NCBI RefSeq assembly: GCF_030247185.1
Contig: NC_080571.1
Span: 230,967,666 to 231,031,665, forward strand
Length of the DNA stretch: 64,000 nt
From: Malaya genurostris
Taxonomy: Eukaryota; Arthropoda; Insecta; Diptera; Culicidae
Direction of reading: 5' to 3'
In this document: one piece after another, positions 1-11,434 of the stretch
How the letters are laid out: each line of letters begins with the position of its first letter
Position numbering within the stretch: the first letter of the stretch is position 1
The notes under the pieces: model-generated
The model's input: the letters and a program-made list of their open reading frames with translations, nothing else
Database searches by the model: none
What the model was told of the DNA's origin: nothing
Translations under genes and position numbers: made by a program

Positions 1-631
1 TATTACTACAGTAAGTAGCTGTATGTCCGAATTTTTTACAGTTCGTGCAATTCATAACATGCGGTACGAAAAGCCGAACAGGAAGACGAATTTTATCGAT
101 ATAGACATGGCTAGGCAATGCAGATCCGGCAAATGTTACGCGAAACGAATCTGAGGGACGATAAGACTTTTTTCCATCGACAATAGATGCTGAGTACAAT
201 TGTTTGCACTCGAGTATCTTAACTCCCTCAAGCATGGAGTTTTTAAAACGGCCAACTCCATTTTTAAGTAAATCATCTGCTGTCAGACTTGCTTCAGTCA
301 CAACACCGTCAATTTCTACCTCCTTCGATGGAATGTAAACTCGATATTCAATAGCAAATAATTTACAGGTTACAATATCGTTTGCCTGTTTCAAGTCGTT
401 AACTACAACTCGAATTTTATCTCTATTAACCTTACAGATTTCTTTAACTTCAGAGAAATGTGATGTCAAATCCTTTGTAATTTGCATCAAGTTTAAAATC
501 TTTTCTTTTTTTCGAAGATAGACTATCCATGGCCCAGTGGTACCCTGTGGATAATGTTTAGCCCTCGGAGTATTTAAACTTTTACTAGTATCCGGAATCG
601 GATTCGGATGATCTTCCATGAGATCATCCAT
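1..631 (-). CDS. I-clade LINE ORF1 (gag-like), partial at window edge
   Basis: The minus strand is open without a stop from an ATG at 631 to the window edge, about 210 codons. The protein has the same block order as the ORF1 at 53732-55073: an acidic N-terminus, a stretch ending RVYIPSKEVEIDGVVTEASL, a segment ending RVTFAGSALP, then IRLPVRLFVPHVMNC running into the first CCHC knuckle (CTNCKKFGHTATYC, CX2CX4HX4C). This marks it as the RNA-binding ORF1 protein of an I-clade non-LTR retrotransposon, which packages the element RNA. It is clearly diverged from the 53.7-kb copy, so it is a different subfamily. The rest of ORF1 and any ORF2 lie outside the window. An open frame over 630 bp suggests a fairly recent copy, but nothing about activity can be concluded. 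Confidence 0.85.
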   Translation of the reverse strand, partial: MDDLMEDHPNPIPDTSKSLNTPRAKHYPQGTTGPWIVYLRKKEKILNLMQITKDLTSHFSEVKEICKVNRDKIRVVVNDLKQANDIVTCKLFAIEYRVYIPSKEVEIDGVVTEASLTADDLLKNGVGRFKNSMLEGVKILECKQLYSASIVDGKKSYRPSDSFRVTFAGSALPSHVYIDKIRLPVRLFVPHVMNCTNCKKFGHTATYCSN

Positions 632-1320
632 TACATTAAATTTTTTTTGTAAATTAATAATACCAAAATAAAAACTTATGTTTAGTAAAATTTCAGATAT
701 AAGAAATAAAAAAATAAATTAAATTAAATCTACCTTGTAGCTGATGTCTCTGTTCCTTTATCGTGAAGAACGACGTGAAGCTCTTCCAACGATTTCCAAT
801 TGGCAGTCTTTTGCTGTTTCCAATTGGCAGTCTTCTGTCGTTTACTGCTATCTCAGTTGCTCTGCCGTCGTTGTGAACACCACTGCACTTGCTGTACCTG
901 ACCCCAGGTACAGTGCTTTTGCTCTTGGTGGCGATCAAATGCGATGCTTGCAGTGTAGCACCTCGCGATATATGCCGTCTCTTTTGATCCTACGCAGCGT
1001 ACAAATTCTGGTACCTGGTAGATCAGCACTGGGTTGCTTTAGCACCTCTGTGCCTTTGCACCCCTTCGTCTTCGCACCTTTATGCGATGGCACCTCTGTG
1101 ACTCGTCACTTCTATGCTCTCGCACTTCTGTGTCTCTACACCTCTGTGCGTATGAACGGGATGGCCTTCGTTGCTAGCTTTCCAGTCGGGAAACGCCCCG
1201 AATATTGCGTTTGCTATGGGCAGTTTAACTACCTGAAGCTTAGAATTGTCTCGGTAGCAGCCGTTAACTCACGAGCCAGTACAATCGAAACACAACCTCT
1301 TCGCTTGAATGGTTTTTACT
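632..1320 (-). other. Probable 5' leader of the I-clade element
   Basis: This lies directly upstream of the ORF1 start on the minus strand. It has an A+T-rich 90-bp segment (632-730) next to ORF1, then a more G+C-rich stretch with repeats: a 24-bp unit repeated in tandem at about 796-843, a perfect 7-bp inverted repeat (GTACCTG/CAGGTAC) at 894-911, and irregular repeats of CACCTCTGTG at about 1040-1150. The 5' end of the element is not marked by any duplication I can test. The plus-strand reading frame through here (744-1322) resembles nothing known and is probably accidental. Confidence 0.4.
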
Positions 1321-4172
1321 GAATGAGTTCTAAATATATGTTAAGAATTAATTTCAATAACTTACTAATCAAATCCGTCTCGATATATTATATATAAGAA
1401 TTTATATAGCGATTTGAATATATTACAAACCGAAAGCCGTAATCTTGGATTTTAGGAATGGAATTCATGGAAAATAGTAAGATATTATTCGCTTATACCC
1501 AAAGGTTTTTACACATAATTAAAACAAATTGAAACAATTTTCATAACATATCGTTTATTTAGACACGGTTTTAACATAATTATGGTCGTTCGCCTGGTGC
1601 AATGAAACAATTCGATCAGTAAAAATATTACGCATTTGTATGTGTCGGTTTTGCATAATACGCTTTGTGCGATGATTCGTTCAATTCATGCGGTTGAAAT
1701 TTTGCACGGCACACTTTGGCACTGAATTTCACCTTAATGCTTGTTCATACCAAACATTTAAGAAAACTTCAGTTTTGAGCTGGTTATCTCATACTGTTGA
1801 AAATTTTATTTTTAATTGTTGACCATATTCCAGATGATATGGTGAAAAAAATATGTTTCTGCGTAAACAACTAGAAAAAGGGCCGCATAGTAAAAAAAAG
1901 TCTTATTAATGTCAAAAATTTTCATTGGCTATTAGTATTCCGTTTGAACATTAGCTTGTGAAAATCGGTTCAACCTTCCCGGCGAAAAGTGAATGTAAAT
2001 TAGTACATCGCAAATATGTATGAAACTTACAATTGTACGTCACACATGACTCAATTTATAAAAACGTAATTCGCCACAATTCGTTCAATGACTTAATTTT
2101 GTAAGAATGACGTGAATCTGTGTAAAATAAACTTAGCCTTTTACACAGTATCGTGAAACTACATCTTTTAGCATGAAAAAAAAAACGAAATGTTTCAATA
2201 TTATATCTAATCAACTGTTAAATTGTGTGATTCTTCATGCTCGCATAAGTCGGTCCCACAAGACATTCAGACGTCAAACACTAAATTTAGAAGCTTCCTC
2301 AACCGCCGTACTATCAAGAAAGAGAACCGTAGGATTTTTTTCTGTTCTGACATCTGAACCGAACTCGCTTCAAAAGAAGTGTGGAATAATAACATCGATT
2401 TCTAGATTAGCTCGGAATAATCAAGTTCTATTGAAAAAAGATCAGGATATTGACCGAAAAATGAGTAAAGTTTTGTATACGAAAGACAGCACCTGGTTGA
2501 TTCAGGAAAAAACCTAAAACTTGTTGACTCATAAAGCAATAAAATAGGTCACCTCAACGATGTTGATTTTCTCTTTAATTTGCCCAGAAAAATTGCAAAG
2601 CAATAATCCTAATAACTGTATTTTTCGTAAATAACAAATTCAACTATTTACAAATTTCTTTCCTAGCTTGTGATGTATGGAAAACAAACTTTCTCAAGTA
2701 ATCTCTAAGAATTACACTATCAATATCGAAGTACCGGAATGAAAATCAAACTTCTTATGCCAAACACAATCGGATAGCCCGGCACATCCATTTCCCAAGC
2801 CATTGGTTTGTAATTTCAATGTCTGCCACTCGCCTTGACTGGTTGACAAGCTCGATGCGGTGAATAAACACAGCTGACAACGTGACAATCCAATGCTACA
2901 GAAATAACTGTAATGCCGGGTGCTGTCGTTCGTAATTGAAACTCTCCTCGGGCGGTTCGAATACATGAACCCACACCGGGCCAAGCGTGAAAGGTTATCC
3001 CACCGTGGCAAGTTTCTTCCGATGGAAATGGCCACGGAATTGTGGTCGTTAGCAACGAAGTCACTTCCTGTCAGTTACTGGCCCGCGCACAATGGACCCG
3101 TCCGTTGGTGAGCACTTTCCAAATGTAAATTTTCAAGTAGCAAATTCGCTAACGGTAAACCTTCAGAATCATAAAACAATTCCCTGCAGTGATAATCACA
3201 ATTGTACAGGATTTCAAATGGACCCGATGCCAGAACGGTTCCCCGACCCCGACGGATGTCTGTAATTGCCAGAGTGTGAGAACCGATGTCATTTGACTAA
3301 AACCTACCTAACCCGGCCCGGCGGTTACGGAAGCTGTCTGGGAAAATTATGTGCCAAAATGAGTGCAATTATTACGAAACCTCAACCGCAGCCAAGGCAC
3401 CGCCGGAGTCCACTAACACCGCATCAAATTCCGCCCGGGCAATAATCATAACAATAGGGTGTAGATTTAATCGTTTAAAAATTGCTCCCCGAAAGCCGTT
3501 TGAAATTTTATAGTTTACATAGAGACTGCGGTGACATCGCAACCAATACTGCCGCAAACAATTACGGCCGAGTTTTTGACGCCAGCATTAAAAACGATGC
3601 AACGCAAATTGCTGCATGTTGGCTGCCCTGTGGAACTGAACTGGCTGAACGACCGAAGACCACCGCACCACCGCAAAACCAGCAGCCATCTCTGTTCAGC
3701 TTATCGATGGCATTGATTCGTATTTGCAATGGGAAAATTGCATTTTCCTGTTCACTAAATTGATGGCAAACAGTTTAAATTGCGTTCGGGATGCGATTAT
3801 TTACTCTGTCCGTATAATGAACGAGTTTAATGTTTGCCGTGATCAATTGTTGTAATGAGTGGGAAAAGTCGGGCAGTATCTAAACGGAATTGAATGCACG
3901 TCGGACAGCGTACACTGATGTATTACTGATTTGATGTTAGTTGATTAAGCGTGATGATGCAATAAATCAAGTAAGCTTTTTTTTTATGAGAGGAGCTCCT
4001 TATTTCGAGTAGACAATTGAACTATTATTTTTTTCATTTAGAAACTAGAGCTTTACTAATTGGAATGCATCAAGTACAAATCGGTTTTTAATGAAAATAT
4101 TTAAATGATCAATGGAAAATGTTTTGGAAGCTCATGATATTTAAATGACAGTAGGAGGGTAATGTCAGAGAC
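1321..4172. other. No recognisable gene
   Basis: The only open frames are short (114 aa or less) and unlike known families. About 1935-2000 carries a fragment of the ~168-bp unit seen elsewhere (a GTGAAAATCGGTTCAACC motif). The part from 2700 to 3700 is less A+T-rich than its surroundings and looks like single-copy sequence. I see no coding or RNA gene in it. Confidence 0.5.
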
Positions 4173-4177
4173 ATAAC
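4173..4177. repeat. Target site duplication, left (ATAAC)
   Basis: The five bases ATAAC directly precede the left LTR and recur directly after the right LTR at 15220-15224. Five-bp duplications are usual for BEL/Pao elements. Confidence 0.85.
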
Positions 4178-4792
4178 TGTTCGGAACTTGTAGAAAAAAC
4201 CTCTTTGTATCAGCAGTTTACCTTTAGCAGATCAAAGCTATTAACTTTCAAATTTATTGGTATTAATAACTGTAGGGTAATTTAGTATTTTGAGACTTAC
4301 ATTTGTTTGTTTCTCCTTTTTAATTTAACCTTTTTGTCACCTCCTTAGCGCAATTATACAAGTTGATTCGAATTAAACTACGAAAACGTGTTTCCCGTCT
4401 ACAATGATACGTATTTTATAACCTTTCCTAGTGAGAAATCCAATATATAAATCATATTTAACAATAAACTTTAAACTCACAGCTTCCAAAGATTTAAATT
4501 CCTTTGTCTCGCAAAGTCACGAAAAACCTACCAGTCGCTTACAATCCACGTTATGGTTCAAGAAACTATCTTTACCTATCTCTTGAAACTAATCTGTTCT
4601 CCTTCTATCTACGATTTATTTTTCATTATTTCCTCTATCTGACATTTGCTGCTAATTTACATCCTTTCACTTCTTACTTTGCCCTCCTCACTTTGTTTGT
4701 TGTCATGCCCTATCCGCACTATCATACCTCACTCATGAGGGACATCTCTGCAAACTGTTTTCCCGCAGGGCAGGCGCACGGGGGGTCTAACA
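4178..4792 (-). repeat. BEL/Pao 3' LTR
   Basis: It matches 14604-15219 along its whole length. On the minus strand it begins TGTTAG and ends GAACA, the usual TG...CA ends. It follows the purine-rich tract at 4793-4805. The last polyprotein frame reads into the LTR, ending near 4729. Confidence 0.92.
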
Positions 4793-4805
4793 TTTTCTCC
4801 GGCCC
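4793..4805 (-). other. Polypurine tract
   Basis: On the minus strand GGGCCGGAGAAAA lies directly before the 3' LTR, where the plus-strand primer of an LTR element is expected. Confidence 0.6.
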
Positions 4806-5250
4806 GTAAACCTGGTCTAGGAATCGTTTCCGGTACAGATTTACCTTCGATCTCCAACACTGCTAGTCTAGCTGTCGCTCGCTTGAACATCCCCGTCTTG
4901 GTTCGAAACCCACGCTTGGCGGATTCTCCCATCACCGGACACGATTGGCTCTTCAACTTCTCCACGCACCCAGCACTTTCGGTTTGCACCTTCTGTCACA
5001 TATACGAGTTCTCCCGATTTCAGCGGTGTAGTTTCACTAAACCACTTGGTTATCTTATTTACCGTTGGGACATACTCTCTTATCCATCGATGCCACATCT
5101 CATTAGCCAAATGTTGTGACCGCTTGTATGCATCCCGAAGAGCATCAGCTGGGGACGGAGACGGAGAGACTGTATTAGGCTCATTAGGTGAAACCCCTCG
5201 AAGAAAATGATTAGGCGTGAGTGCCTTAGCCTCCAGTGATTCCAGAGAAA
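4793..5250 (-). pseudogene. BEL/Pao polyprotein C-terminal region, after integrase
   Basis: Two overlapping minus-strand frames (5110-4868 and 4989-4729) continue the polyprotein after the integrase core. One holds KITKWFSETTPLKSGELVYV and a following segment rich in charged residues. Position and composition fit the domain found after integrase in BEL/Pao polyproteins. The change of frame near 4900 breaks it. No catalytic residues are expected here. Confidence 0.7.
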
Positions 5251-5256
5251 CGTATG

Positions 5257-5751
5257 TTAACGGGCGAGAATGTCCTCAGCTTCAACGACGACAGTTTGAA
5301 GGATTTCGTCAGTAAGACGTCTTCCATCATCAAATGTTACCAGAGCTTCTTTTACGGAGCGAACTAGTCGCTCCCAAACACCTCCCATGTGTGGGGCCGC
5401 GGGAGGATTAAACGTCCATTTAGTCCGTGCCGTTGTGTATTCTTCAGCACAATCTTCCCCGATCTTCCGAATGGCCTGAATCACTTCTTTGCTAGCTGCT
5501 TTCAGATTTGTCCCGTTGTCTGAAAAATATTTAGCCGGCGGTCCACGACGGCAGCTAAATCTTCGTATCGCCATTAAACATGCTTGTGTCGTGAGCCCGT
5601 TTGCTACTTCCAAATGCACAGCACGGGTGACGAAGCATGTAAACAAAACGATCCATCGCTTCTCCGTACGACGCCCGACAGTCACCACAAGGACGATTTC
5701 GATGTACTTTGCACCATATACATGATGACGACACTTTCCGAACAACGGCAA
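5257..5751 (-). pseudogene. BEL/Pao integrase core
   Basis: The minus-strand frame includes WIVLFTCFVTRAVHLEVANG, AIRRFSCRRGPPAKYFSDNG and PPAAPHMGGVWERLVRSVKE, hallmarks of BEL/Pao integrases. The second catalytic Asp (FSDNGTN) and the Glu (VWERL) are present. The stretch that normally carries the first catalytic Asp, ahead of the KRW motif, reads KYIEIVLVVTVGRRTEKRW and has no suitable Asp, so the D,D-35-E triad looks incomplete. The frame is also separated from the upstream zinc-binding part by a frameshift near 5700-5750. Confidence 0.85.
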
Positions 5752-6468
5752 ACTCCCGTAATATAAAATCGCTGCTTTAGCTCATTTTTCATCGTCTCTT
5801 TGTAACCGCGTCCGAACCTTGCATGGTAATGTTGAACTAACAGCTTTGTGATCGCGTGCTTGCCTGGTAATATGATAGGAAATCTTAAGTCAAACGGGAG
5901 GAATTCCGCTCGCTCACTTCTTCCTTCCATTCTAGTTAAACCGTGTTCGTCTAACAGTTGAGTCAGCCTATACAATGGACTGGATTTATCAAGTGTCAGC
6001 CACTTACAAACGGACCGATCCTTGTTTCTTTGTAAGACTTTCATTTCGTCGATGTATTCATCAATCTGCACCATCTTCAATAAACTTCTCTCTGCTTTTC
6101 GATATTCCTCCTGCTGCAGAGATTGACGCGTAGATAGCGGAAGGTCGTATTTCGTATGTATCGAGGAGAGAATAGTTTTCTGAGAATTTGTTGCCCTTAA
6201 AGCTTCGATCGGTAAGCCACGTATCTTCTTCCTGAAGTTTGAAACAAATCGGTCACTTCGAAAAACGTTCGGGAGTCACAACTACTTCTGCAACTACCAC
6301 TTCATGCAATAACAAGTGAACTCTAAGCTCTTCCATAGTATTCGCTGGTGGGAGAGCCCTTTTCGGCCACTTCTCTTCATCATTGTACATAAATTGAAGC
6401 CCTTGTACCCACGGGCTATCGGGATGTATTTCAGGATTATTGCCCCACTTTGTAATTAGATCTGCCAA
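5682..6468 (-). pseudogene. BEL/Pao integrase N-terminal zinc region and linker
   Basis: Two minus-strand pieces (6468-6253 and 6080-5682) join the RNase H to the integrase. The second includes FPIILPGKHAITKLLVQHYH and ELKQRFYI, the HHCC-type N-terminal domain typical of BEL/Pao integrases. The His pair is visible, but the Cys pair falls where the frame is lost. The gap between the pieces (6081-6252) has stops in all minus frames. Confidence 0.78.
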
Positions 6469-6900
6469 ATTAAATCTTGTTCGTAGCCAGTCTCCCCAAT
6501 ACGAAAGCCGACAAATTGTTTATATCTGCGCTGTGCCGACTGAATCCATGACAAAACTGTAGCCGCATCGATCCAGATTACCTGCTTTGTAATCTCTATG
6601 TTGTGGTGTTCGCGCACCGTAAGCGCAATGCGGGACGCCAACACTGCCGCCAAGAGTTCAAGTCGTGGAATTGACAACTGCTTAATAATCAGAGTACATA
6701 CTATTTCTCCTCTAACTACTGCACGAAAATAGGCCACTCATCCATACGCAGTCTCACTTGCGTCAGCAAATACGTGGAGTTGTACATCTTCGACCTCGTC
6801 CGATCGAGCGCTCCCAAAATAGCTACGGGGAAGCCTAAAAGATTCAACATCAAGCAAAATATTAGACCAGCGCAACCACTTTTTAAATGACAAGTCGTCA
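6456..6900 (-). pseudogene. BEL/Pao RNase H domain
   Basis: Overlapping minus-strand frames carry LHVFADASETAYG (first catalytic Asp), LSIPRLELLAAVLASRIAL (catalytic Glu) and VIWIDAATVLSWI (second Asp), the spacing of the RNase H that follows reverse transcriptase in BEL/Pao. A frameshift lies at about 6738, just after the first Asp motif. Confidence 0.85.
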
Positions 6901-8077
6901 ATCAATTCATCCCATTTACATCCTGTCCTCCATAAGTCTTGAATTAACATTTTTCCAAGTATGGTGACCGGAGTGAGAAATCCTGAAGGATCAAACTGCG
7001 CCATCACTATGCTCAGTACGACTCTTTTTGTAGGTCGTTGCTTTCCCTGAAGTACTTCGCGAAATTCCCTTTTTGCGACAACTGCAAAACAAAACACGTT
7101 CTTCTTCCCAAACGATGCCCAGAACTCGCTCGTATTCTGTGCTTTTATCGCGGTTGAAGTGGATGGTCGTTTCCATAGTGCGCTCACCCATGGCTTCCAA
7201 AAAGTCTTTCGAGTTTGTGATCCAGTTCCTAATGTTGAAACCTCCTTGCGAATGAATGAATTTCACTTCGTTGGCCCGTTTTATTACTTCTTCTACTGTG
7301 TCTACACTATAATAATAGTCATCTACATAGTGACGCCTAATAATTGCATTTGACGTCAGGATACTCTCCGGCAAATTGTTCAGCGTTGAGATTTTTCACA
7401 AACTGCGCTGAACTAGGTGAACACGTCGAGCCAAATGTTGCCACGTCCATTATGTAAACTTGCGGTTTGACAGTAGAATTTTCTCTGAAGAGAAACCGTT
7501 GTGCCTGTTTGTCATCTTCTCTTATACAAATTTGGTGATACATCTCCTGTATATCACCACCAAATGCGATCGGTTTTTCTCGAAACTGGCAGATCACTCT
7601 AGGGAGAGGCACTAACATATCCGGTCCTTTAAACAATTTGGAATTCAGAGAGATGCCATTTACCGTCGCCGCAGCATCCCATATTAAACGCACCTTGCCG
7701 GGTTTACGTGGGTTTAGTACGACATGTAGCGGTAAATACCATGCATCAGAACGACATGTCCGCTCGAGCTCCTCCTCCGTTGCCTTGTGAGCATAGCCCT
7801 TCATCCGATAACTCTCTATCTGCTCATGAACAATTTGTTTCAGTGCGGGATTTCTATCCAATTTTCTTTCTAGTGCTAACATCCGATGCATAGCCATCGG
7901 AAAGCTATCAGGAAAGACTCTTTCCTCCTCCCGCCTTAGTAAACCCGTTTCAAATCTGTTCCCAATACGTTTCGTAATGTCTCGTAGAATATCTCGAGCT
8001 CGTTGTTCTTCAACAGGTTCTGGAATCGCATACGAAGTAATACTTGTATCCTCCAGAACGTACTGCTCACGCATCAT
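6901..8077 (-). pseudogene. BEL/Pao reverse transcriptase
   Basis: The fingers and palm are read from 8077 to 7337: WYLPLHVVLNPRKPGKVRLI, then AFGGDIQEMYHQICI with a catalytic Asp, then an FGSTCSPSSAQF segment. The frame then changes, and the palm continues from 7374 with RRHYVDDYYYSVDT, where the YVDD box is intact. The thumb follows as far as about 6900, with another frame change near 7050-7187. All key active-site residues are still visible, so the loss is by indels, not by active-site decay. Confidence 0.9.
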
Positions 8078-8125
8078 ATGAAGATTCAGAAATGTAGATA
8101 CGGCTGGCTCTCGTTTTTCGGGCCC

Positions 8126-8606
8126 TTAAACTGTCCAGCCCAGTCTTGATCGTACGGCTATTGGCTCGCCTTGCCTACCAATTCGCGATTCTACCGGCGC
8201 AAATAAATGAAGATTATCTAGTCCTATCATTATCGTGGGCTCTCCGTTAACATAATCCGTTACTCCGACCCCTGATAGATGAGAATATCGCTTCACTATA
8301 TCGGAAAATTTCATATTCTGTTTCGGCAAAACTAATTTAGAAACAGTATGAACGTTTTCTAATTTAAACTTTTCTTTAGATCCATGAGATGACATCATCA
8401 GCTCAAAGCGCCGAGAACCATTCTCGTATCGCTTGATATCGCCTGTCCAAGAAACGATTAGTGGCTCGAAATCGCCAATAGCGCCCAACTGACTGGCAAC
8501 AGCTTCCACAATGAGTGTGCTAGAGGATGCTTCGTCTAAAAATGCCACCGTATTGAAGGTTTTGCTACCTGCGTACGAGACAATGTAATCGGGACCATGC
8601 GGAATA
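8126..8606 (-). pseudogene. BEL/Pao aspartic protease region
   Basis: The frame from about 8548 to 8126 begins VAFLDEASSSTLIVEAVAS, the LDE(G/A)S active-site variant typical of BEL/Pao retropepsins, and ends with GEPIAVRSRLGWTV, the conserved end of this domain. It lies between the gag zinc knuckles and the reverse transcriptase. It is separated from gag by a stop near 8607. Confidence 0.8.
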
Positions 8607-9500
8607 TCACAGAACGGCGCGCATTCCTATGTGTGTTGCAATCAACCCGTGAAACTTGTCCGACCCGGCCGTCCTATGTAGAAGAGTATGATGGTTTTCG
8701 TGACAATTTCGCATAGAGCAACGTATCTTGGAATTGCAACGGTTATTTCCATGATTGTTTAAACATAAATTGCATAGTTTTAACCTTTCCACGGCTTTTA
8801 ACCGCTCATCAATTTGCATTTGTCTGAATTCATCGCAGTTTCTCAAGTGATCAGTTTGCTTGCAAATCCAGCATGCACTACTAGCCTTGTCACTAGGTGT
8901 TACATATTTAGATGACGATTCATGCAGCTGAACGAATTCATTTTTTTTGCTAGTGCTTTGTCGTGCTGGCTCGCGCATCGACAGAGACGAGAATTCTGTG
9001 ATTTCCGATACGTCCGCTACGATATCGGTTAAGAAATCAGTAAACATTCGCAGAGGAACTCCGTTCTTCCCGCGTTTGAACCTAACCCAGTCCAGCTTGT
9101 AAGTCGGTGGCAGTTTATCCACCAGCTCTTGAACTAACATTGGATTAGTCATATGATCCTTTATTCACGCTGCTTCTAAATGATCACAGAGCTGCTTGGC
9201 AGTGATGCCGAAATGGATGAAAGATTCTAAACGATCATTTCTAGGAGCTTGCGCGCTCCGCACCCTCAAGAGCAACGCACGAAGTAACTTCTCTGGTTTG
9301 CCAAACAAATGGCGAAGATCGTTTATTACGTCCGGTACGGAGTCCGGGAGAACAAGACGACTCCCTTATTGCTTCGAGAGCATCTCCCTTTAGACTGTCT
9401 TGTAACCGCTTAAGATTATTTAAGTTAGTGAACCCACAAGCCACCGCACAGTGATGCCTCTCCATACAAAAGTTGGCTAAAACCATAAATGCGTCGATAA
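8607..9500 (-). pseudogene. BEL/Pao gag, C-terminal half with zinc knuckles
   Basis: The frame at 9152-8607 carries TYKLDWVRFKRGKNGVPL and, further on, two Cys/His clusters (CWICKQTDHLRNC, and CNLCLNNHGNNRC followed by CSMRNCHENHHTLLHR), the nucleic-acid-binding region of BEL/Pao gag. Upstream, 9486-9241 holds NLNNLKRLQDSLKGDALEAI, the conserved part of the gag capsid-like region. The piece at 9153-9240 is out of frame with both. Gag continues at 11081 after an insertion. Confidence 0.85.
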
Positions 9501-11080
9501 ACGTCAGCTGGATGATTTTTTATAAATAATTTGAGGTCTCTGAATATATTTCCATCTTGATATTGTATGAAAACATATTCGATCCACCTAAAAGTGACGA
9601 AAATGACGACTCTTTTAAATAAATTAACTTGTGTATTTTTATTTATTTCGTGATTGATTAGGAGCTTTCACTAATGTTTCAAATAATGATAAAACCTGTG
9701 TGGAGAATGTATACACTGTGAAACAAAAGCTTTTTCCTTATATCTTGAAAACATCAATTTTCTCCAGAAGAGCTTATCTTAATATTCTTATTTTCTAATA
9801 TGTTGTAACCACCAACTGATGAAGTTTATTGCACTATGAGTAAAAATGACAGAGTAACAAGTTCACAAAAATATGAATATTTGGAAAATGCTTTGCATTT
9901 TGCATTTTTTAAGTTTGTCGTCTTTATGAAAGAACACAAGTGAAAAATGAAATTTGGTTGAATACTACCGCTTTACTAATAATAGTGGATTTTTATTATG
10001 TTAAGGTATTTTATTAAACTATGTAAAATGAAAAATGACAAAAAATGACGCAGAGCAAACATGCATTAAGTGGTTTTCGTGGTTCGAGTTTGGGACTTTT
10101 TATATGGACTACAAGTAAGTTCCGGAGAACAGAAAAAGTGCATGTGGTGGGATAACCTGGGCGCTATTTTTTATGAGCTACTCAAATCCGTTTGAACAGA
10201 GCATTGCATGAAAAGCGGACGCAATATGAAGATCTTCATGGCATAGTATTTTTGCTTCATGACAATGCAAAACTCCATGCTTCGAAAGTTGTAAAAGCTT
10301 ATTTTTATAATCGCTGCAATGAAAAGTTCTACCCAAGCCGCCATTTTTTACCAGGCTTTGTTCCATACGGTTGCCATTTGCTCCAATCTATGGCGCATAA
10401 CTTGTCAGGTCAGTTTCAAAAACTACGACTCGACCAAAAATTGGATCGATTCATTTGTCGAATCTGAGGAATTTTTCAAACGTGGTATCCGAGTCTTAGA
10501 GGTGGTATATAACGATGGACTGTACTTTGAAAAAACGGTACTGCAATGATACTCTCACAAAGAATCATGGAACTTCAATAATTCATAACAACGCCTGGTA
10601 TATTATAAATAGATTTTTATAACGACATTTATATAGGTGTTTTATGTTATGTATGTTATGAATACTCTGATTTCATTTATCATAAAGCCGTTTATTTAAA
10701 TTTTACTGACACTGACTTCAGTTACAAAAGTCTGGCCCTTGTTTCTGTGATTTTTATTGCCGACCCCGCAAACTATTGAAATTAACCATTAAGGTGCAGA
10801 AATGTGCAGGATCGCTTAGTGGTTTCTGAAAAGTAGAGAAAAAATACTATTAAATCAAATACTATTGAACAGTGGCAGCCCTTTCCTACCTAACTCTAAT
10901 CGCAAAACATTGTCATTGCGCCATATATTTTGTATGGAAGGATGAAAAGAAAGTTTACAATACCCTATCTTTGAGAGGATAGGGAGAGTTATTTAAAAAA
11001 ATTCCTTCACTTATCTGAGTATTCAAAAAAAATTAATACAGAGCTGGAAAAAAAATAAATTTATTTTTTGGATTTCTGCC
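9501..11080. mobile_element. Insertion interrupting BEL gag
   Basis: Gag coding sequence stops near 9500 and resumes near 11080-11140, so about 1.5 kb of foreign A+T-rich DNA lies between. It includes the mariner transposase relic at 10139-10549. I could not find clear terminal repeats or a target duplication, so both edges are approximate. The insert may itself be composite. Confidence 0.55.
10139..10549 (+). pseudogene. Mariner transposase C-terminal half, decayed
   Basis: The reading shows WWDNLGAIFYELLKS, then LNRALHEKRTQYEDLH, LLHDNAKLHASKVVKAY with the second catalytic Asp (HDNA), and after a frameshift near 10380, NWIDSFVESEEFFKRGIR and GLYFE. This is the order of the C-terminal half of a mariner (DD34D) transposase. 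The region around the third catalytic Asp is unrecognisable (FLPGFVPYG where a PYSPDLAP-like motif is expected). The N-terminal half is not seen. This is an old relic. Confidence 0.8.
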
Positions 11081-11434
11081 ACCTTGGCATCACTGTGCGC
11101 CGTAGTATACTCAAAACTACTGATGAAGAGAGGCCACACTTCCGGTTCGCCTTTGAACGTCGGTAAATGCTTTGACATCGCTTGTCGTGCAGCCAACTGT
11201 TCCTTCGTTATTCTTCCAAACGACTGTCTCGAGGGGTTTCGGGTTTGATTTCCCACGGAATTTGACTGAAAAACTGAAACGCTGTCACATTTCTCGCCAT
11301 ACTCGTTATCGCTTTAATCAGTATCACTGGATGTCTGCTGTGGATTTGGCAGCGGTACGCCAAATTCAGGTTGAAAGACCTTGTACTGATCCAATTTCTC
11401 GCTTGTCGATGAGGCCTCGCTAGACTTTTGCTTA
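11081..11434 (-). pseudogene. BEL/Pao gag, middle part
   Basis: On the minus strand the pieces KLDQYKVFQPEFGVPLPNP and, in the next frame, FGRITKEQLAARQAMSKHLP followed by TFKGEPEVWPLFISSFEYTT are read. The last is the conserved start of the BEL/Pao gag core and continues in sense at 9486. An in-frame stop lies between the two pieces near 11314. Confidence 0.85.

Noticed and set aside
632..731. Possible intron between leader and ORF1 (CTACAAG/GTAGAT donor on the minus strand)
   Set aside because: The donor looks fair and the segment is A+T-rich, but I found no convincing acceptor before the ATG.
744..1322. 192-aa plus-strand open frame
   Set aside because: It is antisense to the leader of an I-clade element, has no known motif and is shaped by the short repeats there.
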